Positions 1 through 19,891 of a stretch of 64,000 nt of DNA are shown piece after piece (position 1 is the first letter of the stretch; every line of letters starts with the position of its first letter). The DNA is from Neocallimastix lanati (nom. inval.) (taxonomy: Eukaryota > Neocallimastigomycota > Neocallimastigomycetes > Neocallimastigales > Neocallimastigaceae): the NCBI GenBank assembly GCA_016946835.1, contig JACVTC010000004.1, positions 1,481,001 through 1,545,000 on the forward strand, in the 5' to 3' direction. Under the pieces are notes generated by a model. The model was given only the letters and a program-made list of their open reading frames with translations. It did not search any database and had not been told where the DNA came from. The position numbers were made by a program, and so were the translations under genes.

Positions 1-613
1 CTTTCATTATCAGCTATTCTTTTTTTTATTTTTTCCTTTTCTTCTTCTTCCTTCTTTTGAATATTTATAGCTTTTTCCATTTGTTTAGCCATATCAGATA
101 TAATTTTCTTTTCTTTCATAATTTCTTTTTCTTTTTCTTTTTCTTTTCCTTTATTTTTTTCTTCTTCTTCTTCTTCTACATAATTGGAACGAAGAAGTGC
201 TGCTTCTGAATCACGCAATAAACTCTTAATCGCTTCTACTAAATTACTGGCACATATCACTAATTGTTTATCCCCATCCATATCAAATCGACTACCAGAT
301 TTAACGGCTACTACTACTTTAAGTTGCTGTCCTATCGTATTAATACGTTCTACTGTATTAAGCAGTTGATGTTTAAGTCGTTTATCGGTGCAAGTTTCAC
401 TAATTTTTTGAGCATAGTTTAAAATTTTAACACAATCCATCATTTCTTGTGCAGTACGAATTAACATTTTTTTTGCTTGAGGTTTACTACGAATAATTTG
501 ATTGTAGTAGGAAAGTTCATCTAATTTTTGCGCAATGACATTAGCCTTATCAATAATTGGATTATTTTCTTGTTTCCATTTTGATGCTGCTAATTTCAAA
601 TCATAAGCGACAG

Positions 614-664
<51 letters not shown>

Positions 665-864
665 TTTATTTTATTTTTTTTTAAATATATAAATATATAT
701 TATATTTTTATATTATATAAGTTAGTATGTTAGTATAAATCAGTCAATAAATAAATATGCTAATAAATAAAAAATAATTATATAATAATTATATATATAT
801 ATATATAATTATTTTATATTATTTTATATTTAATATAAATATTATTATAAAAAAAAATAATAAA

Positions 865-899
<35 letters not shown>

Positions 900-920
900 T
901 AAAAATAATAATAAAAATAA

Positions 921-957
<37 letters not shown>

Positions 958-1011
958 GAAATAAAAATAAAATAATAATAATAATAATAATAATAATAGA
1001 AATAAAAATAA

Positions 1012-1042
<31 letters not shown>

Positions 1043-3821
1043 GAAATAAAAATAAAATAATAATAATAATAATAATAATAATAGTAATAGAAATAAAAAT
1101 AATAATAATAAATAAAAAAGTTTATATTACTTTAATTGGATTATTGGTAGCTTCATCTTTATTTAATGGTTGTACAATGAGATTACTATCAGCTAATGGT
1201 GATTGATAAATAAAACTCAAATTATTAACACTGAAACTTGTATTACTGGTGGAGGAGATATTGGAGGTGGTAGAAGAGTTTAAAGAATTTTGACGTAGAT
1301 TAGGACGAGTAGTAGTTGAAATCGGAGAACGTGGAGATAAGGGGGAAAGAGAGGATAATGATGATGATGATGATAATGGGGATTTATGACCTTTACTTTT
1401 ACCTCCTTTATTATTACTATTTAAGGCTAAAGAACTTGGGTTAAGTAAATAATCGGTTTGAGAAGACCGTTTCATTGCTGAAGGTGGAGTAGGTGGAAGT
1501 TCTTTAGAAATGGCATATCGACGATTAATACGAATAATTTGATCCAAGGTTTCAACCTCTTTTTTTAATTTAGTTAAACGATTTTTAATTTCTGAAAATT
1601 TTAATCTTTCTAATTCATCTCTTTGTTGAGTAGGTAATGGCATTTGACTAAGATCAGCAAAAGTCATATCGGATATAAGTCTGGAGGTATCTCCTGAACT
1701 TGTACTAATAGCTTCATTTAATTTTTCAAAGGTTTCTCTAGTAGAATCCTTAATTTCACGGTTATTCATATTTTTACCAATAAATTTCATTTCTTAATAT
1801 TTATTTTTTTATTTATTTTATTTTATTTTATTTTATTATTTTTTTTTTTATAGTATTTAAATTATATATATATTTTTAAAAAAAAAAAAAAGAATATAAA
1901 TTTATATAAAAATATTATTTATTTAAATTTAAGAATTAGTATATTTATAATTAAGTATTTATATGTATTATTTTAATATTTAAATAATTTATGTTTAATA
2001 ATATATATTTATGAATAATAATTAATAATATATGATGTATTAAATAAAAAATAAATATGACATATATATAAAAAATCTTACCATTTTTTATTTCTTTAAT
2101 TGATTTTTTCAATCGATCACGATAGGAATTATCCTCAGTATTGATACATTCATTCTTTGAAATATCAATTAATTGATTTACTGTAGCTAAGATTGATTTA
2201 TATTCTACAGGTAAATCTTCAATATTATTATCTTCATTTTTACAGAGTGCCTTAATATGTCCATTAATATTTAAACCTAACAAATAATTAAATAAATAAA
2301 ATTATATTATTAGTATAAATTTATTAACATAAATTATACTCGGGTTATATATATATTTACAAAATTATTAAATAAATAAATAAATAAATAAAAAAGAATT
2401 TATACAATTAAATAAATGATTAAATTATATAAATAAATATAACAAATATAATAAATATAAAAAATATATTATATATAATAAATAAATTAATAAAATAAAT
2501 TCTTTACTTGAACTGTCAAGAAGATCTTTCATCGAAAATACTCCTTCTTGATTAATAATATAGGACTTCACGTCATTGACAAGATATTCCCATGTATTAA
2601 TTATATTATCATAAAATAAATTAAAATTGCTTTCTTCCTTATGCTGACCGATAGCATAACTCGTCTTTAAGAGAAGAGGATAAAATTGACCAATAATACT
2701 TACTTTTTTAAAAATAACATCTTTATGAATTTGTAAATTTTCATTTGAGAGTAAATTAACAACACGTTCTAATATAAAAATAAATTGATTTTTATAAATT
2801 TTTAAAGCATGGACTATGGGATAATCTTCTTCTTCTTCGGTTATTCCTGGTATTGTTTTATTAATATTATGAATTAATTCCATTATTGATTCATTTTCAT
2901 TTCCATTGTTATTTTTATTATTGATATTTGTATCTTTATATTTTTTTAAATATTGCATTTCCTTTTGACTTTCGATATAGAGTTGAAGTTGTTGTTCATG
3001 ATAAGGTTGTAAAGTGGCTTCCTTTAATGTTCCTGCTTTGGCTTCACTTACAAAACTTCCAAAAAGAGAATCCATATTAGTGGAATTAGCCATTTCATCT
3101 GAAATTACAACAATAGAGGATATTACACATTTATTAAATAAATCTTTAAGATAAAGTAGATATTCCGTACGATATTCTAATTCAGCTACTAATTGATTTC
3201 TTAATGAATAAGGATAATTACTATTTTGACAATTTTTTATTAGATCTATAAAATCTACTTCTTTTCTTTTTAATAATCCAATTGTAGCACTAATATTTTG
3301 TTTTTGATTTGGGTCATATATAATTGGAAGTTGTTCTTTTTTTATTTAATAATAAATAATAATAAATAATAATAAATAAATATAAATATAAATATAATAT
3401 TAATATAAATATAAATATAAATATAAATATAAATATATGTTGAATATGAATATATATATATATAAATTTATATATATCAACAATAATATTATTATTAATC
3501 ACGTCAATAATAATATTAATAATTATAACAATAGTAACAGTAACAAAAATAGTTCATTTATAGAATTATTTTACCTTTTATATAATTTAATACTGAATTA
3601 TAACTAGATAAATACTTTTCTAATAAATCAAAAGCATTTTTATATTGTTTTTTAGAATGTAATTGTTGAAATATATATTGATAATTATGTACATTTTCCA
3701 TCATTTGAGTCAATGATCCTCCCTTATTTATTTTTATAATTATTGAAATAATGTATTTAACAAAAAAAAAAAAAAATATTTGTTTATACATATACATGTA
3801 ATTTAATTAAATAAATCAATG

Positions 3822-3864
<43 letters not shown>

Positions 3865-3908
3865 TATTATAGATAGAATAAAAAAAAAAAAAAAAAAATA
3901 GATATTAT

Positions 3909-3950
<42 letters not shown>

Positions 3951-5101
3951 CAATAATAATAAATAATATCATATAAAAAAAATTTAAAAAAAAAAAAAAG
4001 ATTATTCTTTTTTACTTTTGAAGTTTCTATGGTTTTTGAATCGTCATCACTAACAATATTATCAATATCTTGACAAGTTCTCTTTAAAATATTACAAATT
4101 ATACATTTTGAAGTAGTTATACTATCCGAATCAAAATTTTTAAGAATAGCTTTGTAGGAATTTAAAAGCAAAGGCGTAATTTTAGATATGGTATTAACAG
4201 ATATACGTAAACGAAGTTGAGATTGATGTGATAAAAGTTCAGGTATTCTATTATTTACTTGAGCAGCTAACGCCATAGAGCACTGAGAAAGTTGTCGTAA
4301 TGTAGAAATAGAATCCTGTACGGATTTTTCTTGATTTGTTGAATCAATAAGTTCACGTATATATTGAGATATTGCTTTAATTTTTCGAATTTCAGTTTCA
4401 TCATAAATGTCTAGAACATTAGTTATTCCTGATAATATTGTTTGAATTGCTACTACAAGCATATCTCGACCTTCTTTACTTTTTGTATCCTGCTTTAATA
4501 ATTCAGCTGATTGAAGTAATAATTTTGAGGCTTCCATTACTTAATAATATAAAATAAAAATTAAAAAAAAAAAAAATAATAATATTTTTTTTTCAATAAT
4601 GAAATTTAAATTTAATTTTAATTCAAAATAAATATACATTGTAATTTTTGTATTTAATATAGTATTGAATATCATATATATTAACATAAATTATAATTGA
4701 ATTATATTATATATAAAACGATAATAATATATATAAAAATTAGAAAAAAAAAAAATATTTAAAAAAAGGTTATGATTATAAATATATATATAAATAAAAT
4801 AAATAAAATTAAAAAATTAATAATTATCATTTATAAATATATATATATTTTTTATTGAAAATCAACCTTCGTTGCAGCCTTCAGGCATTTTTTGTTGTAG
4901 TATAACATCTTCTTTTATACTATTCATATAAGTATAGCCAACTTTTACAACTTGTTCGATTTGTTTTGATACTGCATTTGCAAAATTTGTTATATCCGGA
5001 AAATCTGAATTATTCTCTGTAACTTCTTCATTTAATATTATTAATTCTGATATTATTTCAACAATTGGAGATAATATTTTTTTCTTGGTTATTGTATTCA
5101 T
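1..5101 (-). CDS. Vinculin homologue (3' end beyond window edge)
   Basis: Actin-binding adhesion adaptor of the vinculin/alpha-catenin family. Seven exons on the minus strand fit in phase: 5101-4867, 4539-4016, 3722-3575, 3335-2508, 2276-2082, 1792-1131 and 614-1 (open at the edge), about 1068 residues in the window. The first exon matches the vinculin head start (ILSPIVEIISELIILNEE, then a PDIT block). Exon 2 carries REGRDML-like and DETEIRKI blocks. Exon 6 ends the head and holds a proline/serine-rich linker (PPTPPS near residue 745). Exon 7 is a clear vinculin tail, with TCTDKRLKHQLLNTVERI closely resembling the animal tail. Odd: where vinculin normally ends, this protein continues for more than 50 residues of Glu/Lys-rich, coiled-coil-like sequence and leaves the window. 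Intron 1 has a weak donor (GTTGAT). The family call is firm from remembered motifs; partners such as talin are inferred only. Confidence 0.9.
855..1112. repeat. AAT minisatellite in last visible vinculin intron
   Basis: The 516-nt intron between exons 6 and 7 contains a repeated block of about 40-55 bases: an AGAAATAAAAATAAAAT core followed by a run of AAT triplets, repeated about four times. The exon 7 acceptor sits directly after a long A-run on the coding strand. Confidence 0.75.
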
Positions 5102-7861
5102 TTTTATTATATTTATTTTTATTTATTCATATAAATATATATATATATAAGCCTTCTTAATAGATAGAATAGATATAAAATTTTAGTACTTTAGATATAT
5201 TAATAATTTCTTTTCTTCTTTCTTTTTTTTTTTTTTTTTTTTTTCTGTATGTTTATTTTGTTTAATGAATTTATTTCTAAGTTTTTTTTTTTTTTTATTA
5301 TGATGGAAAAGAATAATTAATTTATTTTAATAAATTTGATTGAATCTTTCTATAAGTTTATTATTATTAATAATATTGTTTATAGATTATGGTATATATA
5401 ATAAATAAATAAATAAATTAATAAAAAAATATTGATTATTTTATTATTAAAAAAATATTTGTTTTAATATTCCTAAAATTTGGTATATATAGTGAAATTA
5501 GGAATAATTATAATGTTTTCGTAATTTATTTTATTTATTACTATTGTTATTGTTATTATTACTATTATTTTATTTTATTTTTTTTTATTTTTTATTTTTA
5601 TTTTTTTTTTTTTTTTTTAATAATTTTAAGGTTTATTAATATTTATTTTTAATTAATGTCGTATTATTATTTTAATTGTAAGATTTAATTTTTGAACTAT
5701 ACAGTTATACTTAATAAATATAATTAATAATTAAAAGAAATTTACTTTCAATTTTAAAATTTCTTTTTAATTACTAATTATATTCATCAATTCGTTAATT
5801 TTTATCATAAATAATTAAGGAGGAAAATAGTAACTGTTATCAATAATAAATTTATTTTTATTTATATATAAGGAAAAAAAAAATTTTTTTAAATTAAAAA
5901 TTTTTTTTTTAATATGATCTTTTATATGGTACTACATAAATTAATTTTTTTTCTTTGTGCTTTATATTGCGGTGGCAAGTTTAATTGTAAATTACAATAA
6001 TTTTTTATAAATTTTTCTATTATTATTAAATATAGAATATAAATAAAAAAATATCAGAATTTATGTAATATTTATTTATTATTTTATTATTATAGCTATT
6101 ATTGTATTTTTTATCATTTTTTATTCTGCGAATGATTTTATTATTATTTTTATTATACAGATATTACATATGTATATTATAGTATAAATATGAAAAATTT
6201 AATAAATAATGATTTAAAATTTAATAATTAATACTTAATTTAATATTTAAAAAAATTTTTTTAGGTATTTATTAAATAAAAGAAGGATAATCATAAAATA
6301 TTTATCATTAATCTTTTCACAATTTCAAATAAAATGATGTTTTATTTTTAGACAAATTACTTTTTTTTTTTTTTTACTTAATATTTTTTAATATTAAAAA
6401 ATTTTTTTTTTGGTTTAAAAATTAGTTTCATATGTATAGTTTCTATTGAAGAAATTCCTTTATATTTAAAAGTACATTTAATTATGGTAATGGTTAATAT
6501 TATTTGTAAATTAATATCATTTTAATTTTCCAATTAATACTTTTTAAATTGAAACAAATACTAATAAAAATATAAAATTTAAAAATAAAAGTATAAAATC
6601 TGAAATATATATAAAAATAGTTGTAAAATTTAATCTTTTATTTTTAATTAAAATATTTTTATAAAATAAATATATGAATATACATATATATTTTTACAAT
6701 TCATAATATTTCAATATTTAAAAGAATATCGGCCTTTTTTTTATAATATATAATTGATGTTTAATTTTTTTTTTTTACCTTTATTTTATTATTATTATTT
6801 TGAATAAGTTTTATAGTTTTTTTTTTTTTTTTTTAACAAAATTTATATTAATTTAAGGTTACACAATTTAAAATAAAGAGTTACCATCATCTTAAAATTA
6901 AAAACTTTAATTATTAATAAACATTAATAATATAGTATTTTTTATTAAATATTTAATATTATTAAATATTTTAATATATTAAAATTACTTTTTTTTACTT
7001 TTTTTTTTTTTTTATTTTATTTTTTATTTTTTTTTAAAGTTTTTGAATTTTTAAATTTTTAAAATTTTTAATTTCTTAAAAAAATCATTTACTAATCTTT
7101 TTTTTCTTTATTTTGGCTTTATTTTTTTTTAAAAGGTTAAAAAAGCTTAAAAATGAAATCATTTTATTATTATTAATTTTTTAATCTTGATATAGAATGT
7201 TATTATTATCTTTTTATTTTAAAATAATTTAAAATACTATATATTTTTATTAAAAAATATATGATTATTTAGATATTTAAATAATTGTTAATAAGCATTA
7301 TAACATTTTAATAATGTTTGTAAAATCCATTTGAAAATATTTAAACAAATATATATTATTATTACTATTATTATTTCTATTTGTCAAAACAAATTAAAAA
7401 GAAAAAAGAAAACAAAAAACAGAAAATAAAATAAAAGTTTTTAAATTAAAAATAGATATTAAATATTGAATAGTAAATTTTATAATAATAATATAATATA
7501 ACCATTTATTTTGAAAATTTAAATTATATATAAATATATTATTATTATTATCAAAGATATCATAAAAGAAAATTAAAACTATATAAAAATATTAATATAA
7601 AATCTTAAAAATATTTTTATTAATATATTTTAAAAATTAATAATACATTTATATCAAACTATCATTAAATCAACATATGTAATAGAATTTATATAGCAAA
7701 TTCAATAATATATTTATTTTTATAATTCTTCATTAAAAAATAAAACAAACAAACAAATAAACAAGAAAGAAAACAAAACATAATTAAAAAAAATTAAACA
7801 AAATAAAATAAAATAATATCTCAAAAAATTTTTGAAATTAATAATATATATTTATAACTTT

Positions 7862-7897
<36 letters not shown>
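5102..7897. other. Intergenic spacer between divergent genes
   Basis: Nothing but A/T-rich spacer, homopolymer runs and short ATT runs is visible. It separates the divergently transcribed vinculin (-) and DHHC (+) genes, so it must hold both promoters. No individual promoter element can be supported. Confidence 0.6.
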
Positions 7898-7900
<3 letters not shown>

Positions 7901-10032
7901 AATAAAAGGAAAAATCTTATAGAATATTTTCCAATTTTTATGGTATATGGATTAGTCATTGCCTCATTTATTGATTATAATTTTAATTTTTGTTGTAAGT
8001 ACTATTATTTTTTGTTTAATACAAAGTTATTATATATAATATAGCAAAATTATCCATTTATATTTATATATTTATTATAATTATAAGGAAAAAAAAAAAA
8101 AAAAAAAAGATATTAAAAAAAAAAATTATTTTTTTTAATTACTTTTTAATACTAATTTAAAAAAAATTCATAATAGTATCTTTAATTTTTGAGGGTCATA
8201 TAATACAAAGTATTATATATTTAATTATATACAATATTTTACTAGTGTTTTTTGTTTATTGTTATTATATGGTCACAAATACAGATCCAGGAAGTCCATC
8301 AAGAGTATTAATTCTAATATTTTTGTCAAATTATAAAAAAAGCATTTAAAAACAAAATAATATTTATATATATATTTTTTCATTTTTTTTTTTTTTCTTT
8401 TTTGGTGGTTAATACATATTCATTTATTATTTTATTTTTATTTTAAAAATCATTAATAAAATTAAAAATATATAGGATGCTGTAAATATTATATCAGATG
8501 CTGAATTGACTTCTTATTATTCATCTCTCGAATCGAGTGAATTAAGAAATTTAATTGAATCTTCATGTTCAGATAACTCTCATGTATCAACGGGTGCTTT
8601 ATTAAAGAAAGAAGAAAAATTAGACAATGATTATATTAATTGTAATCTTACTGCTGATAATACTAATGATCATCAAATATCTACAGCTACTCTAAATAAT
8701 AAATCCAATGAAAATAATAATTATTCAATTGGTATACCATTAATGGAAATTTCATCTACTTCTAATACTAATGGACAGTATGATGGATCGACAGAAACTT
8801 TAATCAATTCATTAAATAGTAATCCTACAAGAAAAGAACAAGCTGTAGTTTTCGATACATTTTTAATGCAAAAACCTGATTTAGAAAATGGAGATACATT
8901 ACATACTGTTAATAAATTTGATCAAATTAGTATTGATATTGATAATGATAGTATAATAGAAAGAAATATGCAAAAACTACATAATAATAATAATAATGAA
9001 AATAATAATTATTTCTATAATTCTTATGAAGTGGAAAGACAATCTATTAATACTAAGCGAAATAATGAAAAAGAAGACCAAAAAAATAATTTTGTTTGTA
9101 AAAAGTGCTTTGGATTTAAACCAGAAAGGTAGTACATAAAATAGATTATTTTTAAATATGAATTATATTGAATAAAAATTATAAATAAAAATTATTTCAT
9201 ATGTATTTATAAACTTTTTTTTTTAAATAATTAATTTTAAAACTTTATTTATTTATATTGGATTGTGGATTACAATGTTATTTAAAAAAATATTGATTAA
9301 TTATATAATAAATAATAAATTGATTTAAATATTAAAATTTGCAGAACTCATCATTGTTCAATATGTAAAAGGTATATAGAGATAGATATTAAATAAATAA
9401 GATTTTGAAAAAAGGACATACTAATTTTATTTATTTATTTATTTATTTATTTTTCATTTTTTCTATTATTTTATTTTGTTTCTTATTTTTTTTTTTTACT
9501 TTTTTTTTCTATTGGCATTAAATATTATTTAGATGCATTTTGAAAATGGATCAGTACGAATTTAATAATTTTTTTATTTTATTTTATATATAAATAATAA
9601 ATATAAATAAGAAATCAATAAATTGAAAATTGAAATTATAGTTTGATATATTAAAATAATTATATATAAAATATTCATTTTATTTCTTTTTTAAAAACAA
9701 AAACAAATACTTTAGCCATTGTCCATGGTAAATATATATATATATATATAATATTAATCTAATTTTTCCTATTACATTGAGTAACTAATTATAATCATTA
9801 ATTTTTTATATTTTAAAAAATAAAATATCATGATAAAATACAAAATCAAACTTTTAGGATTGGTAATTGTGTAGGTTTCTATAATTATAAATATTTCATT
9901 CTTTTCCTTTTTTATGGGTCAATTTATATTTTATTCCAATATATAACAATTTTAATATCTTTTATCCTCCTTTTCCAATCTAATGATAAAGTAAATTATA
10001 TGTTAACAAAATTAAAATATATATTTAGTGTT

Positions 10033-10066
<34 letters not shown>

Positions 10067-10961
10067 TTTTATTTTTATTTTTATTTAATTTTTTTTTAAT
10101 GAAACTGTAAACTTCTTTAAAAACTAAATTTATAAATTTATATTAAATCATTATTAATTAATTAATTCTTTTTTTTTTTATTTATTTTTATTATCTATTT
10201 TTTTTATAATAAATTTTCTGTATAGATATATGAAATTTTTTTACGTCTTCCAACTTACAAACAACTTTGGATAATTCATATTTTTTTTTCTTTTATATTT
10301 GGTTTTTCAGTATCCTGTATGTTTTTATCTCATTTTCATGGAAATTTATTAAAAAATTCTACTACCCTAGAATTTTTTGATAAACACAGAAGAATTCAAA
10401 GATATCGCTATAATTTCCGTAGAGATACCTATAAAAGAAAAATTAATAAAATAAAAAATGAGATTAAAGAATTAGAAGAATTTATTGTAAAATTTCCCTC
10501 AGCTAGCAATATTAATAAAAAAAGAAAAGAACTTGAAAAAAAGAAAAAGGAACTACAATCAAAAATTAATTCTTATGATGAATTAGGAAAACTATCCTAT
10601 AAATTTGTATCGCCAAGTACTAAAAATATACCTAAAAGTATTTTACATAATCCCTATAATATTGGTAAATTAAAAAATTTTTATCAAGTTTTTGGTAGAA
10701 GTCCTAAACGTTGGTTTATTCCAGTACCATCAAGGTAAATTTGAAATATATATATATATATTTTTTATTTTATTATTATTTTTTTTTTTCTTTTCCATAA
10801 TTTTAATTTTATGGTTATTTTAATATTTAAATATAAAAATTAAATACCTTTAATAATTTCATTATTGACTAATTTAAAATTTTCATTATTATTTATTCAT
10901 TTGTCCTAGTATGGGTGATGGATATCATTTTCCAAAAAGGAAACTAGAAAGATTTATCTAG
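7898..10961 (+). CDS. DHHC palmitoyltransferase
   Basis: Integral-membrane S-acyltransferase that transfers fatty acids to protein cysteines, probably at Golgi, vacuole or plasma membrane. Nine exons join in phase: 7898-7994, 8177-8304, 8476-9128, 9345-9371, 9533-9553, 9716-9727, 9858-9990, 10226-10734 and 10910-10961, giving 543 residues. Two membrane spans precede a TDPGSPS motif, then a roughly 215-residue Asn/Ser-rich cytosolic insert (exon 3). The zinc-binding cysteine-rich domain follows (VCKKC, ERTHHCSICKR) with the catalytic MDHHCPW; the nucleophile is Cys311. Two further spans and a TTLE motif (the family's TTxE) come next, then a C-terminal tail with NPYNIGKLKNFYQVFG. Start: first ATG after a long A-run, directly before a family-like N terminus. 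Odd: the catalytic domain is cut by four phase-2 introns into exons of 27, 21 and 12 nt. The substrate is unknown. Confidence 0.93.
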
Positions 10962-11069
10962 TTAGCAAAAAAATTATATTTATATACATATTTATAATAC
11001 ATGTATATATATATATTTGAAAGATAATATTAATAATGAAACCATAATTTTTTTTTTTTTTTTTTTTTA

Positions 11070-11309
11070 GACTTAGAAAAGAATACGCTTAAGAATACAC
11101 TTCCAGTACTTTATTAAATAGATAATTTAATTTTTATGTATTAATTTTTTAAAAAAAAATACATTATATAATTTAATATAATTTAAAGATAATAAAACGT
11201 ATGTAAAAAATTAAGTAAAAACAAAAAATAATAAAAATTAAAAATAAATAAATTTTAATTAACCATAGAAAATTTAATGCAATAAAGAATAAAAATAAGT
11301 TCAAAAGTT
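11070..11309. repeat. Direct duplication, copy 1
   Basis: This block starts with TTTAGACTT..AATACGCTT and ends with AATAAAAATAAGTTCAAAAG. It is repeated in the same order and orientation at 11474-11723, with substitutions and indels. It lies just downstream of the DHHC gene stop. No coding potential is seen. Confidence 0.8.
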
Positions 11310-11473
11310 AAAAAAATTTCGGTGTGATGTAGCCGACACCCAAAAGCTGATGCAGGAAACCACATACTCAGTGTAGTAACATAATCACCATTAATCTAAA
11401 ATAATAAAACAAAGAAATAACATCTTTAAAATTGAGAGTGTTGGATCCACTAAACACTAATTTTTTTTTTTTT
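11310..11473. other. GC-richer segment between the duplicated blocks
   Basis: A segment (about 11325-11395) visibly richer in G and C than the spacer around it, followed near 11438 by TGTTGGATCCACTAAACAC, which can form a short hairpin. TGTTGG is a common start of copia-type LTRs, so this could be an LTR fragment, but no matching end was found. No reading frame is supported. Confidence 0.35.
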
Positions 11474-11631
11474 AGACTTTAAAAAAATACGCTTTTGATG
11501 CTTTATTAAATAAATTAAAATATTTTTATGTAATTCATTTAATAAAAAAAATACATTATATAAGATAAAGATAAAAAAATAAAATGTATATAAAAGATTA
11601 AGTAAAATAAAAAAAAATAATAAAAAATAAA

Positions 11632-11677
<46 letters not shown>

Positions 11678-11723
11678 AATCATAGAAAATTAAATGTAAT
11701 AAAGAATAAAAATAAGTTCAAAA
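11474..11723. repeat. Direct duplication, copy 2
   Basis: Second copy of the 11070-11309 block. It shares the TTTAGACTT, AATACGCTT, TTTATTAAATA and AATAAAAATAAGTTCAAAAG anchors, with a long A-run expanded inside it (11637-11674). Confidence 0.8.
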
Positions 11724-12356
11724 GTTCTACTAAACAATAATATTAAATACAGAAAATTAAATTTAAATATATATATTTATTATATAAATTAAAGCAAAAT
11801 AAATAAAATAATAAGAGAAATTTTAAAATTAAATGTATTTTTACAGAAATAATAGTTAATTAATAGCATTTATTTTGTATGTAAAAAATTATATCCAACT
11901 AAAAAAAATGTATATATATATATATATATATTGTTAAATTTTTGTTAATGTAATAGTAATTTAAAAACATAAAAATAAAGAAATAAAGAAAAAATAAAGA
12001 AATAGAAAATAAATATATAGAAAAGAAAAATAAAAAATAAATAAATAATGAAAATGAGATTAATTATAATTTTATGTATAATTTAAAAAACTTATCATAT
12101 AATATTTTATTTAATTTTAAATTTATAAATTATTGTTAAATAAAAAAAAAAAAAATTAAAATATAATAAAATAAAACTATAATTATAAAAAACTTTTGAA
12201 AAAAGTTTAATGTATTATTTAATTTAATAGTAATAATATATATATTATATATTTATATAATTTATTTTATTTACTAAAATATCATTTATATAAATCATAG
12301 AAAATATAAATAATATTTAGATAAAATTATATAAAAGATATTAATATTATAAATAT

Positions 12357-12388
<32 letters not shown>

Positions 12389-12437
12389 TATAATTTTTTT
12401 GTTGATAATAATGTCATTATTAAATATTATATTTTTA

Positions 12438-12480
<43 letters not shown>

Positions 12481-12610
12481 TTTATTAACTCTTAACATAT
12501 GTATTTCTAATATTTTGTAAATAAATATAAAAAAAAAGTTATTACATAATAATTATATATATTATAATAATATTAATATATATATATATATATATTTTTT
12601 TTTATAAATA

Positions 12611-12646
<36 letters not shown>

Positions 12647-12663
12647 ACTATATTATTATTTGA
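11724..12663. other. AT-rich spacer with homopolymers
   Basis: No gene seen. It contains a T-run near 12359-12387, an ATT run near 12445-12478 and a second T-run near 12613-12639, which lies directly 3' of the small gene's stop. Confidence 0.55.
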
Positions 12664-12931
12664 TTATACATGTGGTGTATGCGGTTTTCCTTTTCCTATA
12701 TTACTTATTGTTGATATTAATGAACCTAGGGATTTTTTCTTTTCTATTTTTTTTTAAAAAAAAATAAGATAGTTAGTTTAAATATATAGTTTTACTTAAT
12801 AAAAAAAAAAATACAACAAAAACTAAAAATTAAAAAATGAAATAAAATAAAAATTGATAGAAATTATATATAAGTAATTATTATATTGAATTACCATTAT
12901 CGGAGGATATGGAAGTTCGTGATTTAGGCAT
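12664..12931 (-). CDS. Small two-exon gene, 38-residue protein, function unknown
   Basis: Exon 1 (12931-12895) starts MPKSRTSISSDN and ends in donor GTAATT. Exon 2 (12743-12664) begins after acceptor AATAG, joins in phase to EKKKSLGSLISTISNIGKG and ends KPHTPHV before TAA. The whole product is basic and Ser/Thr-rich with a short amphipathic centre; there is no signal peptide or membrane span. Support comes from consistent splice phase, an ATG in context and a codon composition richer in G and C than the flanking spacer. It lies 381 bp 3' of the LIM-RapGAP gene on the same strand. No family was recognised. Alternatives: terminal exons of a longer, differently spliced transcript, or a remnant. 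Confidence 0.55.
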
Positions 12932-13073
12932 TACTAAATTTATTTAATAAATTTTTAAAGAATAAAAAAAAATATATTTATATATTATAAATAATGTTAG
13001 TATACTTAATTTTATAGTATAAATATATAAATATTGAAAATTTTAATTTTTTTCTCATCATGAACTCTTTATC

Positions 13074-13128
<55 letters not shown>

Positions 13129-13312
13129 TATTTGCTGTTTTCTTAATATTAAAATTTTTTATTATTTTTTATTCACTATTTTTTTTTCTTTATATATATA
13201 TTTTATTGATTGGTTTTTTTCATTCTATATCATTAATTTATTGTCATTTTTTTCTATTCAATACCATTTTGTTTATTTGATATATATATAAATATACACT
13301 ATATCTTTTTTT
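12932..13312. other. Short spacer with ATT run
   Basis: Between two minus-strand genes. It contains an ATT run at about 13074-13128 and no coding signal; it should include the small gene's promoter and the 3' UTR of the LIM-RapGAP gene. Confidence 0.5.
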
Positions 13313-19797
<6,485 letters not shown>

Positions 19798-19853
19798 TAT
19801 ATGTATATACTATATTTATTAATTATTTTTTTATAATATATACTCTTAATAGG

Positions 19854-19891
<38 letters not shown>

